A DNA stretch of 64,000 bases from NCBI RefSeq assembly GCF_052030545.1, contig NZ_JBPDIH010000010.1:88331-152330 (forward strand), in the 5' to 3' direction. Positions 9,187 to 18,763 of the stretch are shown piece after piece. The DNA is from CANMXU01 sp052030545. GTDB lineage: Bacteria; Pseudomonadota; Gammaproteobacteria; Enterobacterales; Alteromonadaceae. Below the pieces are notes generated by a model. The model searched no databases, was not told where the DNA came from, and saw only the letters and a list, made by a program, of their open reading frames with translations. The stretch's first letter is position 1; each line of letters begins with the position of its first letter. A program made the position numbers and the translations under genes.

Positions 9187-11643
9187 ATGATGCACATAAT
9201 ATTATTACTAAAATCAATCAAACAAGGGCATAACCCTGCGCTTTTATTTTTATTATTATTCATTCCATTCAATGCGTTATCATCTAATAACACCCAAGAA
9301 ACGGGTGTCGCTTATCAGCAAATGATCAACCAACAATGGCTTTATCTTGAGCAGGATTTACAAGATGTTGGCGCTGTGAACAAGGAAAAAAACTGGCAAC
9401 CAGTGACTTTACCGCACTCTTGGAACAGCAAAGATACATTAGACAGTGTGCCCGGATACCGACGAAGCGCAAGTTGGTATAAACGACACTTAACCTTAGC
9501 CAAAATTAAAGCAAAAAAAACTATTCTTTATTTCGAAGGTGCTAACTTTGAAACCAAGTTATATGTCAATCAAAAACTGGTTGGTGAACATATTGGCGGC
9601 TACCTTGGTTTCGAGTTTGATATTTCAGAATATGTTACTGCTGGTGAAAATGAAATATTGGTTAGAGTTTCCAATGCTTATAATAAGAACCTCATTCCTT
9701 CTCAAAAAGCAGACTTCTTTTTACATGGCGGTATTACTCGCGATGTTTGGCTAAAACAATACCCCGACGTTTATTTGCAAGATCTGGTGGTAAAAACCCC
9801 TAAGGTTTCGCACCAACAAGCTAATACCACAGTCACATTTAGTACCAATACCTTGCCAACTAGCGCCGATTATGAAGTCATCGCTTCGTTATATGCTCCA
9901 GATAAGACATTGATCGAGACTAAAAAGTTATCTCAACTCGGTGTTGAAAATATGACGGTTGAATTTTCAACGTTATCAGCTCCTAAGCTATGGTCACCCG
10001 ATCACCCAAACCTGTATCAAGTCAGCGTAAAATTATTTAAAAATAAGCAATTACAACATGCCATCACTGAAAACATTGGCTACCGTTGGTTTGAAATGCG
10101 CGCCAACAAGGGTTTTTTCATTAATGGTGAACGTGTACTGATACGCGGAACTCATCGCCATGAAGAGCACGCTGGCTTAGGTGCGGCACTGTCGAATGAA
10201 CAGCACCGAAAAGACATGGAACAAATTAAGGAGATGGGCGCAAATTTTGTTCGTTTAGCTCATTACCCACAAGATCCTGAAGTATACAAAGCCGCAAATG
10301 AACTGGGTTTAGTATTATGGGATGAACTTCCTTGGTGTCGAGGAGGCAAAGGTGGTCATGAGTGGGAACAAAATACCGAACGTTTGCTTAGAGCACAAAT
10401 TAAACAAAATATTAACCACCCAAGCATAGCATTTTGGTCGCTTGGCAATGAAATTTATTGGGAAGAAGATTTTGTTGGTGGCGGTCGCGACGAAGTGATC
10501 ATGCCTTATTTAACAAAACTTAATAGCTTAGTAAAACAGCTTGACCCAACTCGCTTAACCACCATTAGAAAATACTACCCAAGTGCAACACTAGTCGACG
10601 CTTTTTCTCCTTCTATTTGGGCCGGTTGGTATGGCGGTGCTTATGATCAATATGAAGAAGCACTAACAACGTCAATGAAGAAATACCCAACCTTCTTGCA
10701 TATGGAATATGGCGGTTCTAGTCATGTCGGTCGACATACAGAAACACCTATTAGTTCATCTGGTATTGCTGGTGGACAAGTATCGGTTTCTGAAGCTATG
10801 AACCAAGCCATAGTGAAAAGTGTCGCCAAAGATTCTGACTGGAACGAAAATTACATGGTTGATCTATTTGATTGGCATTTACGTGCCTCTGAACAAATGC
10901 CAAATTTTGCCGGTAATGCGCAATGGGCGTTCAAAGACTTTGGCACGCCACTTCGTCCTTTAAACCCAATTCCGTTTATGAATCAAAAAGGGTTAGTCGA
11001 TGCTTCAGGTAAACCAAAAGACGCCTATTACGTATTTAAAAGTTATTGGAGCAAAGAACCGTTTTGTTATATTGAATCAAAAACATGGACGCACAGAAAT
11101 GGTCCAAAAGAAGGTAGAAACGTCAATGTATACTGTAACACTGAACAAGCTGAATTATCATTAAACGGTAAATCATTAGGGGTGAAAACCAATGACAAAA
11201 GTATTTTTCCAGCCGGAGGGTTAGTTTGGAAAGTACCCTTTATTTCAGGTAAAAATACCCTTGAAGTTACCGGCTTTAATGGCAAGAACAACGTGGCTCA
11301 AGACACCTTAGCCATTACCTACCTAACTGGCAAACATGGTAAATATGATCATATTTCGTTAACGTCAACACCGTTATCAAATGGTAATATGTTAATCACC
11401 GCAGAAGCTCAAGATAGCAAAGGCAATCGAGTACTGGATTATTCAGAGCGCGCTTATTTTTCTAACCTAGAAGGACATGGCGAACTACTCGAACACTATG
11501 GCACACCTACACGCAGCAGTATTATTGAAATGGCAAGCGGTGTTGCGTCAATCGAGTTTGTACCTGATGAAAACTCCCCTGCTACCATTGAATTTCGCAG
11601 CCAAAATATTAAAGGTGTTTACATCGTTATCGATAAAAAATAA
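9187..11643 (+). CDS. GH2 glycoside hydrolase (beta-glucuronidase / beta-galactosidase-like), exported
   Basis: This is an exported retaining glycosidase of family GH2, 818 residues from the ATG at 9187. The frame continues up to a TTG at 9142, but a promoter-like sequence overlaps that codon. A signal peptide is visible (ALLFLLLFIPFNALSS). The N-terminal jelly-roll contains YFEGANFETKLYVNQKLVGE, and the Ig-like and TIM-barrel domains follow. The acid/base Glu is about residue 422 (SLGNEIYW) and the nucleophile about 507 (FLHMEYGG). A C-terminal Ig-like part contains FNGKNNVAQDTLAITY. In an ulvan locus it could release glucuronate, which UxaC would use, but substrate specificity within GH2 cannot be read here. 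Confidence 0.9.
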   Translation: MMHIILLLKSIKQGHNPALLFLLLFIPFNALSSNNTQETGVAYQQMINQQWLYLEQDLQDVGAVNKEKNWQPVTLPHSWNSKDTLDSVPGYRRSASWYKRHLTLAKIKAKKTILYFEGANFETKLYVNQKLVGEHIGGYLGFEFDISEYVTAGENEILVRVSNAYNKNLIPSQKADFFLHGGITRDVWLKQYPDVYLQDLVVKTPKVSHQQANTTVTFSTNTLPTSADYEVIASLYAPDKTLIETKKLSQLGVENMTVEFSTLSAPKLWSPDHPNLYQVSVKLFKNKQLQHAITENIGYRWFEMRANKGFFINGERVLIRGTHRHEEHAGLGAALSNEQHRKDMEQIKEMGANFVRLAHYPQDPEVYKAANELGLVLWDELPWCRGGKGGHEWEQNTERLLRAQIKQNINHPSIAFWSLGNEIYWEEDFVGGGRDEVIMPYLTKLNSLVKQLDPTRLTTIRKYYPSATLVDAFSPSIWAGWYGGAYDQYEEALTTSMKKYPTFLHMEYGGSSHVGRHTETPISSSGIAGGQVSVSEAMNQAIVKSVAKDSDWNENYMVDLFDWHLRASEQMPNFAGNAQWAFKDFGTPLRPLNPIPFMNQKGLVDASGKPKDAYYVFKSYWSKEPFCYIESKTWTHRNGPKEGRNVNVYCNTEQAELSLNGKSLGVKTNDKSIFPAGGLVWKVPFISGKNTLEVTGFNGKNNVAQDTLAITYLTGKHGKYDHISLTSTPLSNGNMLITAEAQDSKGNRVLDYSERAYFSNLEGHGELLEHYGTPTRSSIIEMASGVASIEFVPDENSPATIEFRSQNIKGVYIVIDKK

Positions 11644-11704
11644 CTGAGTATGAATTTATTTATGCTCTGATGCGATTTAATTAGCACATCACCTTTATAA
11701 CACT

Positions 11705-11740
11705 AGCTTGAGTCACCACTCCCTGACTCAAGCTTTTTTG
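11705..11740 (+). terminator. Rho-independent terminator after GH2
   Basis: The stem is AGCTTGAGTCA (11705-11715) with TGACTCAAGCT (11724-11734), the loop is 8 bases, and a T-run TTTTTT follows. This is a textbook intrinsic terminator. Confidence 0.9.
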
Positions 11741-11884
11741 CTTTTTAAATTGTAGGCGCCATAGCTTCAATAGGCTTGTTTAACAGACAGATAATAGGCT
11801 AGTATTCCTCATGAATTTTATAACTATGCGTCAGTTCAAAGCATTGGTAAGTAAATTTACCATTCAGTTTTAAAAGGTGCTCAC

Positions 11885-12466
11885 TTGTCTTCTCCTAAAA
11901 CCAGTATTAACCCGCAGCTATCCTCCCACCACAAAAATGAACAAAATCTCGCTGAGGGTTTTGCACAGCTGTTTGAACCTAACAAAAATAGACTATACCG
12001 ATATATTTACGTGTCTGTTTGGGATAGCGCAGCAGCTGACGATATTTTTCAAGACACCAGCTTAACCTTATGGAATGAATTTTCAAACTTTGAACCGGGA
12101 AGCGATTTTTCAAAGTGGGCAACCTGTATTGCTTTCAATCGTATTAGGGCATTTCGACGCACCCAAAATAAATATCAGTTAGGTTTAGACGATGATCTAT
12201 TGCAAGAATTTAGTAATAACCTCCCTACTATTGAAACCAGCCCTACCTCTCAGGAGGTAAAGTGGCGCCATTTAGAGCATTGCCGCACACAACTGCCCCG
12301 TACAATGCAAGAAGTCTACAACTATTTTTACAATCATAATTTACAGGCACAAGACATTGCCGAAAACTCTGGACGTTCTATTTACGCCATACGTAAGGCC
12401 ATACATAAAATACGCAAAAAGCTATTTGATTGTGTTGAAAAAAAATATAGCGGAGCTGGAAAATGA
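11885..12466 (+). CDS. ECF-type RNA polymerase sigma factor
   Basis: This is a group 4 sigma factor, 193 residues, starting at TTG 11885 with AAGGTG upstream. Region 2 is seen as FAQLFEPNKNRLYRYIYVSV, then AADDIFQDTSLTLWNEFSNF and DFSKWATCIAFNRIRAFRR. Region 4 is seen as CRTQLPRTMQEVYNYF to AENSGRSIYAIRKAIHKIRKKL, a helix-turn-helix. The LDDDLLQEF linker resembles planctomycete/verrucomicrobial-style ECFs that pair with LamG or FecR proteins. The next gene overlaps by 4 bases (ATGA) and encodes the likely anti-sigma factor. Targets are unknown; nearby GH78 and GH2 genes are candidates. Confidence 0.9.
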   Translation: MSSPKTSINPQLSSHHKNEQNLAEGFAQLFEPNKNRLYRYIYVSVWDSAAADDIFQDTSLTLWNEFSNFEPGSDFSKWATCIAFNRIRAFRRTQNKYQLGLDDDLLQEFSNNLPTIETSPTSQEVKWRHLEHCRTQLPRTMQEVYNYFYNHNLQAQDIAENSGRSIYAIRKAIHKIRKKLFDCVEKKYSGAGK

Positions 12467-14145
12467 TCAGAAGTGAAAAGTTCGCCGCTATTCGTGAGAT
12501 TGCTGATGCGATAGGAACAAAATCAGCAACGGTAGAACAAGAGAAACAACTCGCTCAGTTACTCAGGGGTAATATTGAAGCACAAAGTTTTTTCTACGAT
12601 TACATGAGCATGCACGTTTATTTACTCTCTGACACCGATCATAATTTTGAATTTTCCTACAAACGAATCACTGAAACAGCCGTGACCGAAGAACTTGTTG
12701 TTCGCCGTAAAAACAACCAACCAATAGCTAATAACCTGCCGATGGTTAACAATACAACGCAAGATTTATTAGCTTCAAACGAAAAACAAAAAACTGAAAA
12801 CGTTAAAAAAACACCTCCACCTAGCAATGCTAAATTATGGGGCATAATATCCACCTTATTGTTATTGCTGTTAATCATCTGGCAACTGTTTTACCAACAA
12901 TCTACGTCTAAAATTGCAGAAATAGCACACGGAAAAATCGCAATTATTGGGCAAGGCTCGATCGAAGGAGATCATGTATTTTCTGGCGAATATGAAATAG
13001 TACAACAGTCTAGCTTAATACTCGCAGATGGTGACATTTTGCACTTAGCGCCTCACTCAAAGATTAAGCTTTTTAATAATAATGAAATGCGACTCATCGA
13101 TGGTAAGTTAAGTATTGAATCAACCTCACACAACAATATTATTGTACACGGACCAAATTTCACCTTGCACTCAAATGGTGGAGAGCTTTCACTCGATTTA
13201 ACGCACAATCATTCAAACCCCATAATCGATAGTGGTGAATACACTTTATTAATACCAAGTCGCTGGCAACCCAAACATTTTTGGAGTTTTGATAGTCAAA
13301 GTGATCGCGCCATAGATTCCGTAGGCGGTGCCACAGGCATACCAGCAATAGGAGCTACCCGCATCAACGGCATTACCGGCCAAGGTGCTTTTATTTTTGA
13401 TAATAGCGCCGATGCACGAATAGATGTTGGCTCAGGTGGTGGTACAGCTCCGGCAACAGGATCTTTTTCGGTGACAGACGGCGTCACCATTGAAGCCCTT
13501 ATTCGTCCTGAGTTTTCTGGCAAATTTAAAGCAATAGATGTTATCTTTCGAAAAGATAGAGGCGATGATGAACTCCGCATGCTGCTTAGTTTTCAGCATG
13601 ACCAAGGTAAAAGCTACTTAAGGCCAAAAGGTGATTTTAACGAAAGTTTAAGTTTTGGTTTATACATTGTTGGTCAAGGTTACCATGAATTAAAACTACC
13701 GCTTGATGGTCGTGAAGGCCGACCGACCTTAGCTCAACTAAAAGAAGGTGATTTTCATCATATTGTCGCCAGCTATCATGTAATTACCGGTTTAAAGACC
13801 ATTTATATTGATGGTGAACTGCTTGCCAGCTATCAATATCCCCCAGGTTCAAAAATATTAACAGGTGGCCCTGGGCAAGCGTCTATCGGCAATAACCCAG
13901 CAGAGTCGCGTTGGGCTAAAGAGGCTTTTGCAGGCACAATTGATGAAGTGGCTTTTTACGATTTTGCACTTTCGCCATTGATACTGAAAAAACACTTCAA
14001 CAATGCTCAGCAAGGCAATAATTACTTTGGTTTTCCACCAAGCGCTACCCCTTTGCCAAAAGATATTCAATTGGCGTTACCTGCCTTTACGGTTGTTCAA
14101 CTTGACCCTTTAACCGGACTGCCCTATCAAGTCATTGAGCAATAA
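12463..14145 (+). CDS. Transmembrane FecR-like anti-sigma factor with LamG lectin domain
   Basis: This 560-residue protein is probably the membrane anti-sigma partner of the ECF factor, with which it overlaps by 4 bases. The cytoplasmic part is about residues 1-120 (EQEKQLAQLLRGNIEAQSFF, typical of FecR/anti-sigma starts). A single transmembrane helix LWGIISTLLLLLLIIWQLFY is near residues 126-145. A FecR-like beta domain (residues ~155-260; LADGDILHLAPHSKIKLF) follows. A concanavalin-like LamG domain (residues ~265-530) is marked by HFWSFDSQSDRAIDSVGG, TIEALIRPEF, HHIVASYHVITGLKTIYIDG and GTIDEVAFYDFALSP. The LamG part would be periplasmic, so it may sense oligosaccharide. That role is inferred from domain order only. 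Confidence 0.85.
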   Translation: MIRSEKFAAIREIADAIGTKSATVEQEKQLAQLLRGNIEAQSFFYDYMSMHVYLLSDTDHNFEFSYKRITETAVTEELVVRRKNNQPIANNLPMVNNTTQDLLASNEKQKTENVKKTPPPSNAKLWGIISTLLLLLLIIWQLFYQQSTSKIAEIAHGKIAIIGQGSIEGDHVFSGEYEIVQQSSLILADGDILHLAPHSKIKLFNNNEMRLIDGKLSIESTSHNNIIVHGPNFTLHSNGGELSLDLTHNHSNPIIDSGEYTLLIPSRWQPKHFWSFDSQSDRAIDSVGGATGIPAIGATRINGITGQGAFIFDNSADARIDVGSGGGTAPATGSFSVTDGVTIEALIRPEFSGKFKAIDVIFRKDRGDDELRMLLSFQHDQGKSYLRPKGDFNESLSFGLYIVGQGYHELKLPLDGREGRPTLAQLKEGDFHHIVASYHVITGLKTIYIDGELLASYQYPPGSKILTGGPGQASIGNNPAESRWAKEAFAGTIDEVAFYDFALSPLILKKHFNNAQQGNNYFGFPPSATPLPKDIQLALPAFTVVQLDPLTGLPYQVIEQ

Positions 14146-14166
14146 CACCAGCGACAGTTGCTACCA

Positions 14167-14199
14167 CTGCCAATGTGACTTAACCAGTGACATTGGCAG
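14167..14199 (+). terminator. Hairpin after the anti-sigma gene
   Basis: CTGCCAATGT (14167-14176) pairs with ACATTGGCAG (14190-14199) around 13 bases. The stem is strong, but no immediate T-run follows, so termination is possible but not certain. Confidence 0.5.
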
Positions 14200-14373
14200 C
14201 TAGTACTCATTTAAAAAAATTAAAAACCATGGGTATCAATTTCAAGAATCGGTGACTTAGTCTTATATGCATCACAGCTTTTATGCATATACATACAACG
14301 CAGTTAATCACTGCCAAGTGCAGCATTAACTAAATAGTGCGCTTGCTAAGTACAGTGCTTATTAGGACACCAC

Positions 14374-16761
14374 ATGACTAAAAAAATAACAATGCTCTGG
14401 CTCATCACCAGCTTATTAACCTTAACTTCATTTCAATCAGTCGCGCTCAAATGGGATGCAGAATGGATTTGGACTAAACAAAAAATTGGCAATCCAAACA
14501 CTTGGGTAGCGCTGCGTAAAGAAATCGATATCACTGATTTTGATAAGATAGCAGCTAATGAAACAATAACCGCTTATATCAGCGCCGATACCAAATATTG
14601 GTTATGGATCAATGGTGAAATGGTGGTGTTTGAAGGCAGTTATACCGGTGGCCCATCGCCAGTAAAAGCCTCGCCTCGCGTTGACGGTTTTCCCATTGCA
14701 TCGAATAAATATTACGACCAAGTTGATATCAAGAAATACTTAAAAAAAGGTAAAAACACCATTGCAGCTTTAGCTTGGTATTATGGCGCTAATGGTGACA
14801 AAGGCACCCACATTTCTTCGAGAATTGGTGGTTTTATATTTCAGGCTAAGGTGGGCGAACAGCTCATTATTTCTGATGCCTCATGGAAAGCTAAAAAGCA
14901 TGAGTCTTACCAACCAGTAGAGAAAGAAAAACACCGCCGAGTTGCTGCATGGAGCGTTAATTATGATGCCCGCAATGACATGGGTGATTGGGGTAACGAC
15001 GCATGGTATTTACAGGGTTATGACGACTCTAAGTGGAAAGCGGCCAATAGTGCAAAAACCCCTCCTCGCGCCCCGTTTTTCGAGTTATTCCCGAGTGAAA
15101 TTCCACCATTAAATAATTATGGCTTAGCTAACTGTACAAACTTCCCAGCATCCAAGTTCCCGTTTATCAGTGACGGTAAAAAAATAAAATGTAAGTTAGA
15201 TTTTAATAAAAACTTCACGCCCTATTTTGATATCGAAGCAAAAGAAGGTTTAAAAGTACACGTAAAATCTAACATGCGTCTAAATACTATTCAGACCTTT
15301 TACACCACCAAGCAAGGTCGCCAGCAGTTTGAATCCTACTCTTGGATGAATGGTCGCATTATTGAATACACTATTCCAAAAGGTGTAAAGGTACACGGTT
15401 TGAAGTATCGCTGGACAGGCGTTGGTTCAACACCAGGACATTTTGAATCTGACGATCCATGGTTCTCACGCATTTGGCAGATGTCTGAAAACACCTTATA
15501 CATTTGTGCTCGCGATAACTTTATGGACACTCCAGACCGTGAACGCGGTCTGTGGATTGGTGACGTTGCCGACCAAGCAAGCTACCTTTTCTACTCTATG
15601 GATAAACCCGGCCGCGATTTGCTGAAAAAAGCAATTAAAGTCACCATGGCCTTTAGTGATTCTGAATCGGGTGTATTTGCTGGTTTAGGCCCAGGGCGTT
15701 TTCGTGAATTACCGGCGCAAAGCTTACAATTTATTGAACAAGCGATTTGGCACTATTATTACAACACAGGTGATAAAGAAACGCTTGCTTATGCCTACCC
15801 ATATGTACATAGATACCTAACCCTGTGGGGCATTAAAAACAATGGCCTTGCGACCTTTAGAAATGGCGCATGGAAGTGGACCGATTGGGGCCCGCAAGAC
15901 ACGATTGATTACGATGTAATCCAAAACGCTTTGTATTACAGCGCTTTAGTATCTGCACGTAAAATGGCAAAAGCCTTAAACGACAATACTCATATAGCGT
16001 TTTACGATCAACGAATTACAGAGCTGAAAAAAGCCTTCCAACAACACTTTTGGCAAGATGGTTTTTACAGTAGCAACCCGAAAAAGTTCAAAGATGATAG
16101 AGCTAATGCCATCGCTATTTTATTTGGTTTAGCCAAGTCAGAGCAGTATCAACAAATTGTCGATAACGTATTAATTCCTAATCACTTTGCCAGCCCGCAT
16201 TTTGAATGGATGATTTATAACGCCATGGCAATTTCAGGCCGTTACGACGATGCGTTAGCGCGAATGAAACAACGTTATGGCAAGCAAGTGGATAACAAAG
16301 AACGCTCCACCTTAACCGAGTATATGGACGGTCGTGGCACCGAAAACCACGCATGGAATGCTCCCGCTACGGTACTAAGCCAATATATTGCCGGCATTGC
16401 ACCAACATCAGTGGCTTGGAAAACTTATGAAATCATGCCGAATATGGCACACATGAAGCACATCAAACAATCAGTGCCAAGCGTGCAAGGTGATATTGAT
16501 TTTGATATTCAACGCACCGGCTCATCAATCACCATCGCATTAACCTCGCCAGCTAACACTACTGCCGTCGTCGGTATTCCTAAAGAATATTTTGAAATTG
16601 GCCGTGTTAAGGTTAATGGCAAAACCGTGTGGACAAAAAACAGTTCATTCTGGAATAAGCCTGAAAAACTAACGGGCATTAACTTTATTGACGAAGACAA
16701 AAAGTATCTGAAGTTTGAAGTCACTAATGGCACTTGGTCTGTCAACGCGACACAAGATTAA
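14374..16761 (+). CDS. GH78 alpha-L-rhamnosidase, exported
   Basis: This inverting glycosidase would remove terminal alpha-L-rhamnose, the main neutral sugar of ulvan. It is 795 residues with a Sec signal peptide (LWLITSLLTLTSFQSVALK). The N-terminal beta-sandwich domains include YISADTKYWLWINGEMVVFEG, typical for GH78. The catalytic (alpha/alpha)6 barrel has the signature DTPDRERGLWIGDVADQ, close to the family's D-x-P-x-R-[DE]-R-x-x-W-x-G-D, with the general acid Glu. WTDWGPQDTIDY and MDGRGTENHAWNAPATVLS follow. It lies downstream of the sigma/anti-sigma pair by 228 bases and may be one of its targets. Confidence 0.92.
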   Translation: MTKKITMLWLITSLLTLTSFQSVALKWDAEWIWTKQKIGNPNTWVALRKEIDITDFDKIAANETITAYISADTKYWLWINGEMVVFEGSYTGGPSPVKASPRVDGFPIASNKYYDQVDIKKYLKKGKNTIAALAWYYGANGDKGTHISSRIGGFIFQAKVGEQLIISDASWKAKKHESYQPVEKEKHRRVAAWSVNYDARNDMGDWGNDAWYLQGYDDSKWKAANSAKTPPRAPFFELFPSEIPPLNNYGLANCTNFPASKFPFISDGKKIKCKLDFNKNFTPYFDIEAKEGLKVHVKSNMRLNTIQTFYTTKQGRQQFESYSWMNGRIIEYTIPKGVKVHGLKYRWTGVGSTPGHFESDDPWFSRIWQMSENTLYICARDNFMDTPDRERGLWIGDVADQASYLFYSMDKPGRDLLKKAIKVTMAFSDSESGVFAGLGPGRFRELPAQSLQFIEQAIWHYYYNTGDKETLAYAYPYVHRYLTLWGIKNNGLATFRNGAWKWTDWGPQDTIDYDVIQNALYYSALVSARKMAKALNDNTHIAFYDQRITELKKAFQQHFWQDGFYSSNPKKFKDDRANAIAILFGLAKSEQYQQIVDNVLIPNHFASPHFEWMIYNAMAISGRYDDALARMKQRYGKQVDNKERSTLTEYMDGRGTENHAWNAPATVLSQYIAGIAPTSVAWKTYEIMPNMAHMKHIKQSVPSVQGDIDFDIQRTGSSITIALTSPANTTAVVGIPKEYFEIGRVKVNGKTVWTKNSSFWNKPEKLTGINFIDEDKKYLKFEVTNGTWSVNATQD

Positions 16762-16879
16762 TAACACAAAGGCCATGTACTTTAGTAAGTTCATGGCCTA
16801 TCTTCAAATGCGCTAGCACAAATACGATAACAAATAGTCTATAAGAGAATGATGACCCACCTTTAGTGAGTAACCATAC

Positions 16880-18589
16880 TTAATACGGGTCTTTTGGTTT
16901 TAATTTAATCAGTTGCGAGTAATCAATAATACCATTTTCTTTTTTCCATTTTTCAGCCATCGCTGTCAGCTTAACCACCAATTCTGGATGTTTAGAGGCT
17001 AAATTATTTGCTTCACCTGGGTCCTTTTGTAAGTCATAAAGTTCATAAACAATCCCAGGTTTTGCAAGTGTTTGTAAATACCAACCAGGCTCAATTAGTA
17101 ATTTCCAACGCCCTTGATAAACCACACTTTGTTGTCCTTTATCATTAAAGAAAATGGCTTCAGGCGGCGCCATGTTTTCACCTTGCAAACTTGCAAGCAC
17201 ACTGCGACCATCAGGTTTTCTAGGCATTGAACCATGAAATTTTTCAGGGAAAGGTGTTTTAGTAATTTCCAATAAGGTTGGCACGATATCCCCTACCCAC
17301 ACAAGATCGTTCGAAATGGTATTCGGTGCGATAATCCCAGGCCAGCTCGCAATTGCATGAGTTCTTGCACCACCTTCCCATAACAGTGCTTTAACCCCTT
17401 TATAAGGTGAATTCATTAAATCGCCAATATGTGCCGCTGCGCCATTATCTGAAAAATATAAAATGAGGGTATTTTCATATTCTCCGCTTTGTTTTAATTG
17501 CGCGATAAATTTTCCAACATTTTCGTCAATTTTTTCAACCATGGCGGCGTGAACAGCAGCTTGTAAACGAAATTCTTCTAATTTTTCTTGTTTTTGATTG
17601 CTCCACAATACATTGGTATTGACAATTTGTGCACTGTCAGGAAAGAGATCTTTCGCCACTAAGCCCGCATGACGGTCATCTGCAATTTTCTGTATATTTT
17701 CATAGCGTTTTAAATATTTTTGAACAAGTTCTTCTGGTGCTTGCAAAGGTTTATGCGGTGCACGATAAGCCAAATACATAAAAAACGGTTGTTCACTTTT
17801 AGATGCCTCGGTAACCATATCAATAGCGCGATCAGTCACCCCGTCGGTAGCATAAAACGCACGGCCCGATTTACCATCACAAGCACCATAACGTTGTTTA
17901 TTAAACTCCGTTTTAGTGAAACAACGCATACGGTAGTTGTAATCATATTTAAGACTAGCCCTTTGATTATTCAGGTAATATTCATGCTTATCTTCAGGAG
18001 TAACAAACAGGTTTCCTTGCGCGCCATGAAATACAAAGCTGTTATTAAAACCACGTTGCGGCGGCAAACCTAAGTAGTCTTGCTCCATTTCTTCTTGTGT
18101 AAGCTCCATGCCTGGATGTGTTTCTTTCCAAAGAGGACTCAGCTGCTTAGGGTGGTCTTTAATATAACTACCACCTAAATGCCATTTACCAGCCATCAAG
18201 GTTTGATAACCATTGCCACTTAACATTTCTGAGATTAAAGGTTGCTCATAAGGTAATCGTCCTCGATGCGCTTTATATGGCATTTCTCGAACCCAATCAC
18301 CAACGACACCACCACCAAAACCTACATGTGCCGCATCTACGCCGGTTAATAAAGTGGCTCGTGTTGGGCTACATCTGGCATTACTGTAGAAATTGCTAAA
18401 ACGCACGCCGGTATTGGCTAACTGATCAAGGTTTGGCGTGTCAATTTCGCCACCAAAACTCCCTAAATCGGTATAACCTGAGTCATCGGATAAAATGACC
18501 ACTATGTTTGGGCGTTTATCTTCAGCATGGCTAATAAAAGCAAAAAGTGTAATAGATAAAATAAGATAGGTAGTTAGTAAACTTCTCAT
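16880..18589 (-). CDS. S1 family sulfatase, exported (CSPTR)
   Basis: This is a formylglycine-dependent sulfatase, 569 residues, with a Sec signal peptide (LLTTYLILSITLFAFISHA). The metal-binding NIVVILSDDSGYTDLG is followed by the modified-Cys motif CSPTRATLLTG with Cys 73, a standard C-x-P-x-R. Later come GKWHLGG, YFSDNGAAAHIGD and a C-terminal GRWKLLIEPGWY. It would remove sulfate from ulvan oligosaccharides in the periplasm. A formylglycine-generating enzyme is needed, and none is in the window. The gene stands alone downstream of the TonB-dependent receptor; the S1 subfamily cannot be assigned by eye. Confidence 0.93.
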   Translation of the reverse strand: MRSLLTTYLILSITLFAFISHAEDKRPNIVVILSDDSGYTDLGSFGGEIDTPNLDQLANTGVRFSNFYSNARCSPTRATLLTGVDAAHVGFGGGVVGDWVREMPYKAHRGRLPYEQPLISEMLSGNGYQTLMAGKWHLGGSYIKDHPKQLSPLWKETHPGMELTQEEMEQDYLGLPPQRGFNNSFVFHGAQGNLFVTPEDKHEYYLNNQRASLKYDYNYRMRCFTKTEFNKQRYGACDGKSGRAFYATDGVTDRAIDMVTEASKSEQPFFMYLAYRAPHKPLQAPEELVQKYLKRYENIQKIADDRHAGLVAKDLFPDSAQIVNTNVLWSNQKQEKLEEFRLQAAVHAAMVEKIDENVGKFIAQLKQSGEYENTLILYFSDNGAAAHIGDLMNSPYKGVKALLWEGGARTHAIASWPGIIAPNTISNDLVWVGDIVPTLLEITKTPFPEKFHGSMPRKPDGRSVLASLQGENMAPPEAIFFNDKGQQSVVYQGRWKLLIEPGWYLQTLAKPGIVYELYDLQKDPGEANNLASKHPELVVKLTAMAEKWKKENGIIDYSQLIKLKPKDPY

Positions 18590-18710
18590 AATAAATGTTT
18601 ATTGTTGACAATTTACACTTAGTGTATATTAACGTTTCAGATCTGTCATGAAAAGAATGATGAGGATGTACGTTTACCGATTAATTTATATAATAAATTA
18701 ATCGTCAAAA

Positions 18711-18744
18711 AAAACCTGCTATGACTTTCGCCACAACAGGTTTT
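18711..18744 (-). terminator. Rho-independent terminator after the TonB-dependent receptor
   Basis: On the minus strand AAAACCTG pairs with CAGGTTTT. The inner stem GTGGC/GTCAT (with wobble pairs) closes a GAAA tetraloop, and a run of T follows. This is a clear intrinsic terminator. Confidence 0.9.
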
Positions 18745-18763
18745 TCACTAGTTTCAGTACACT

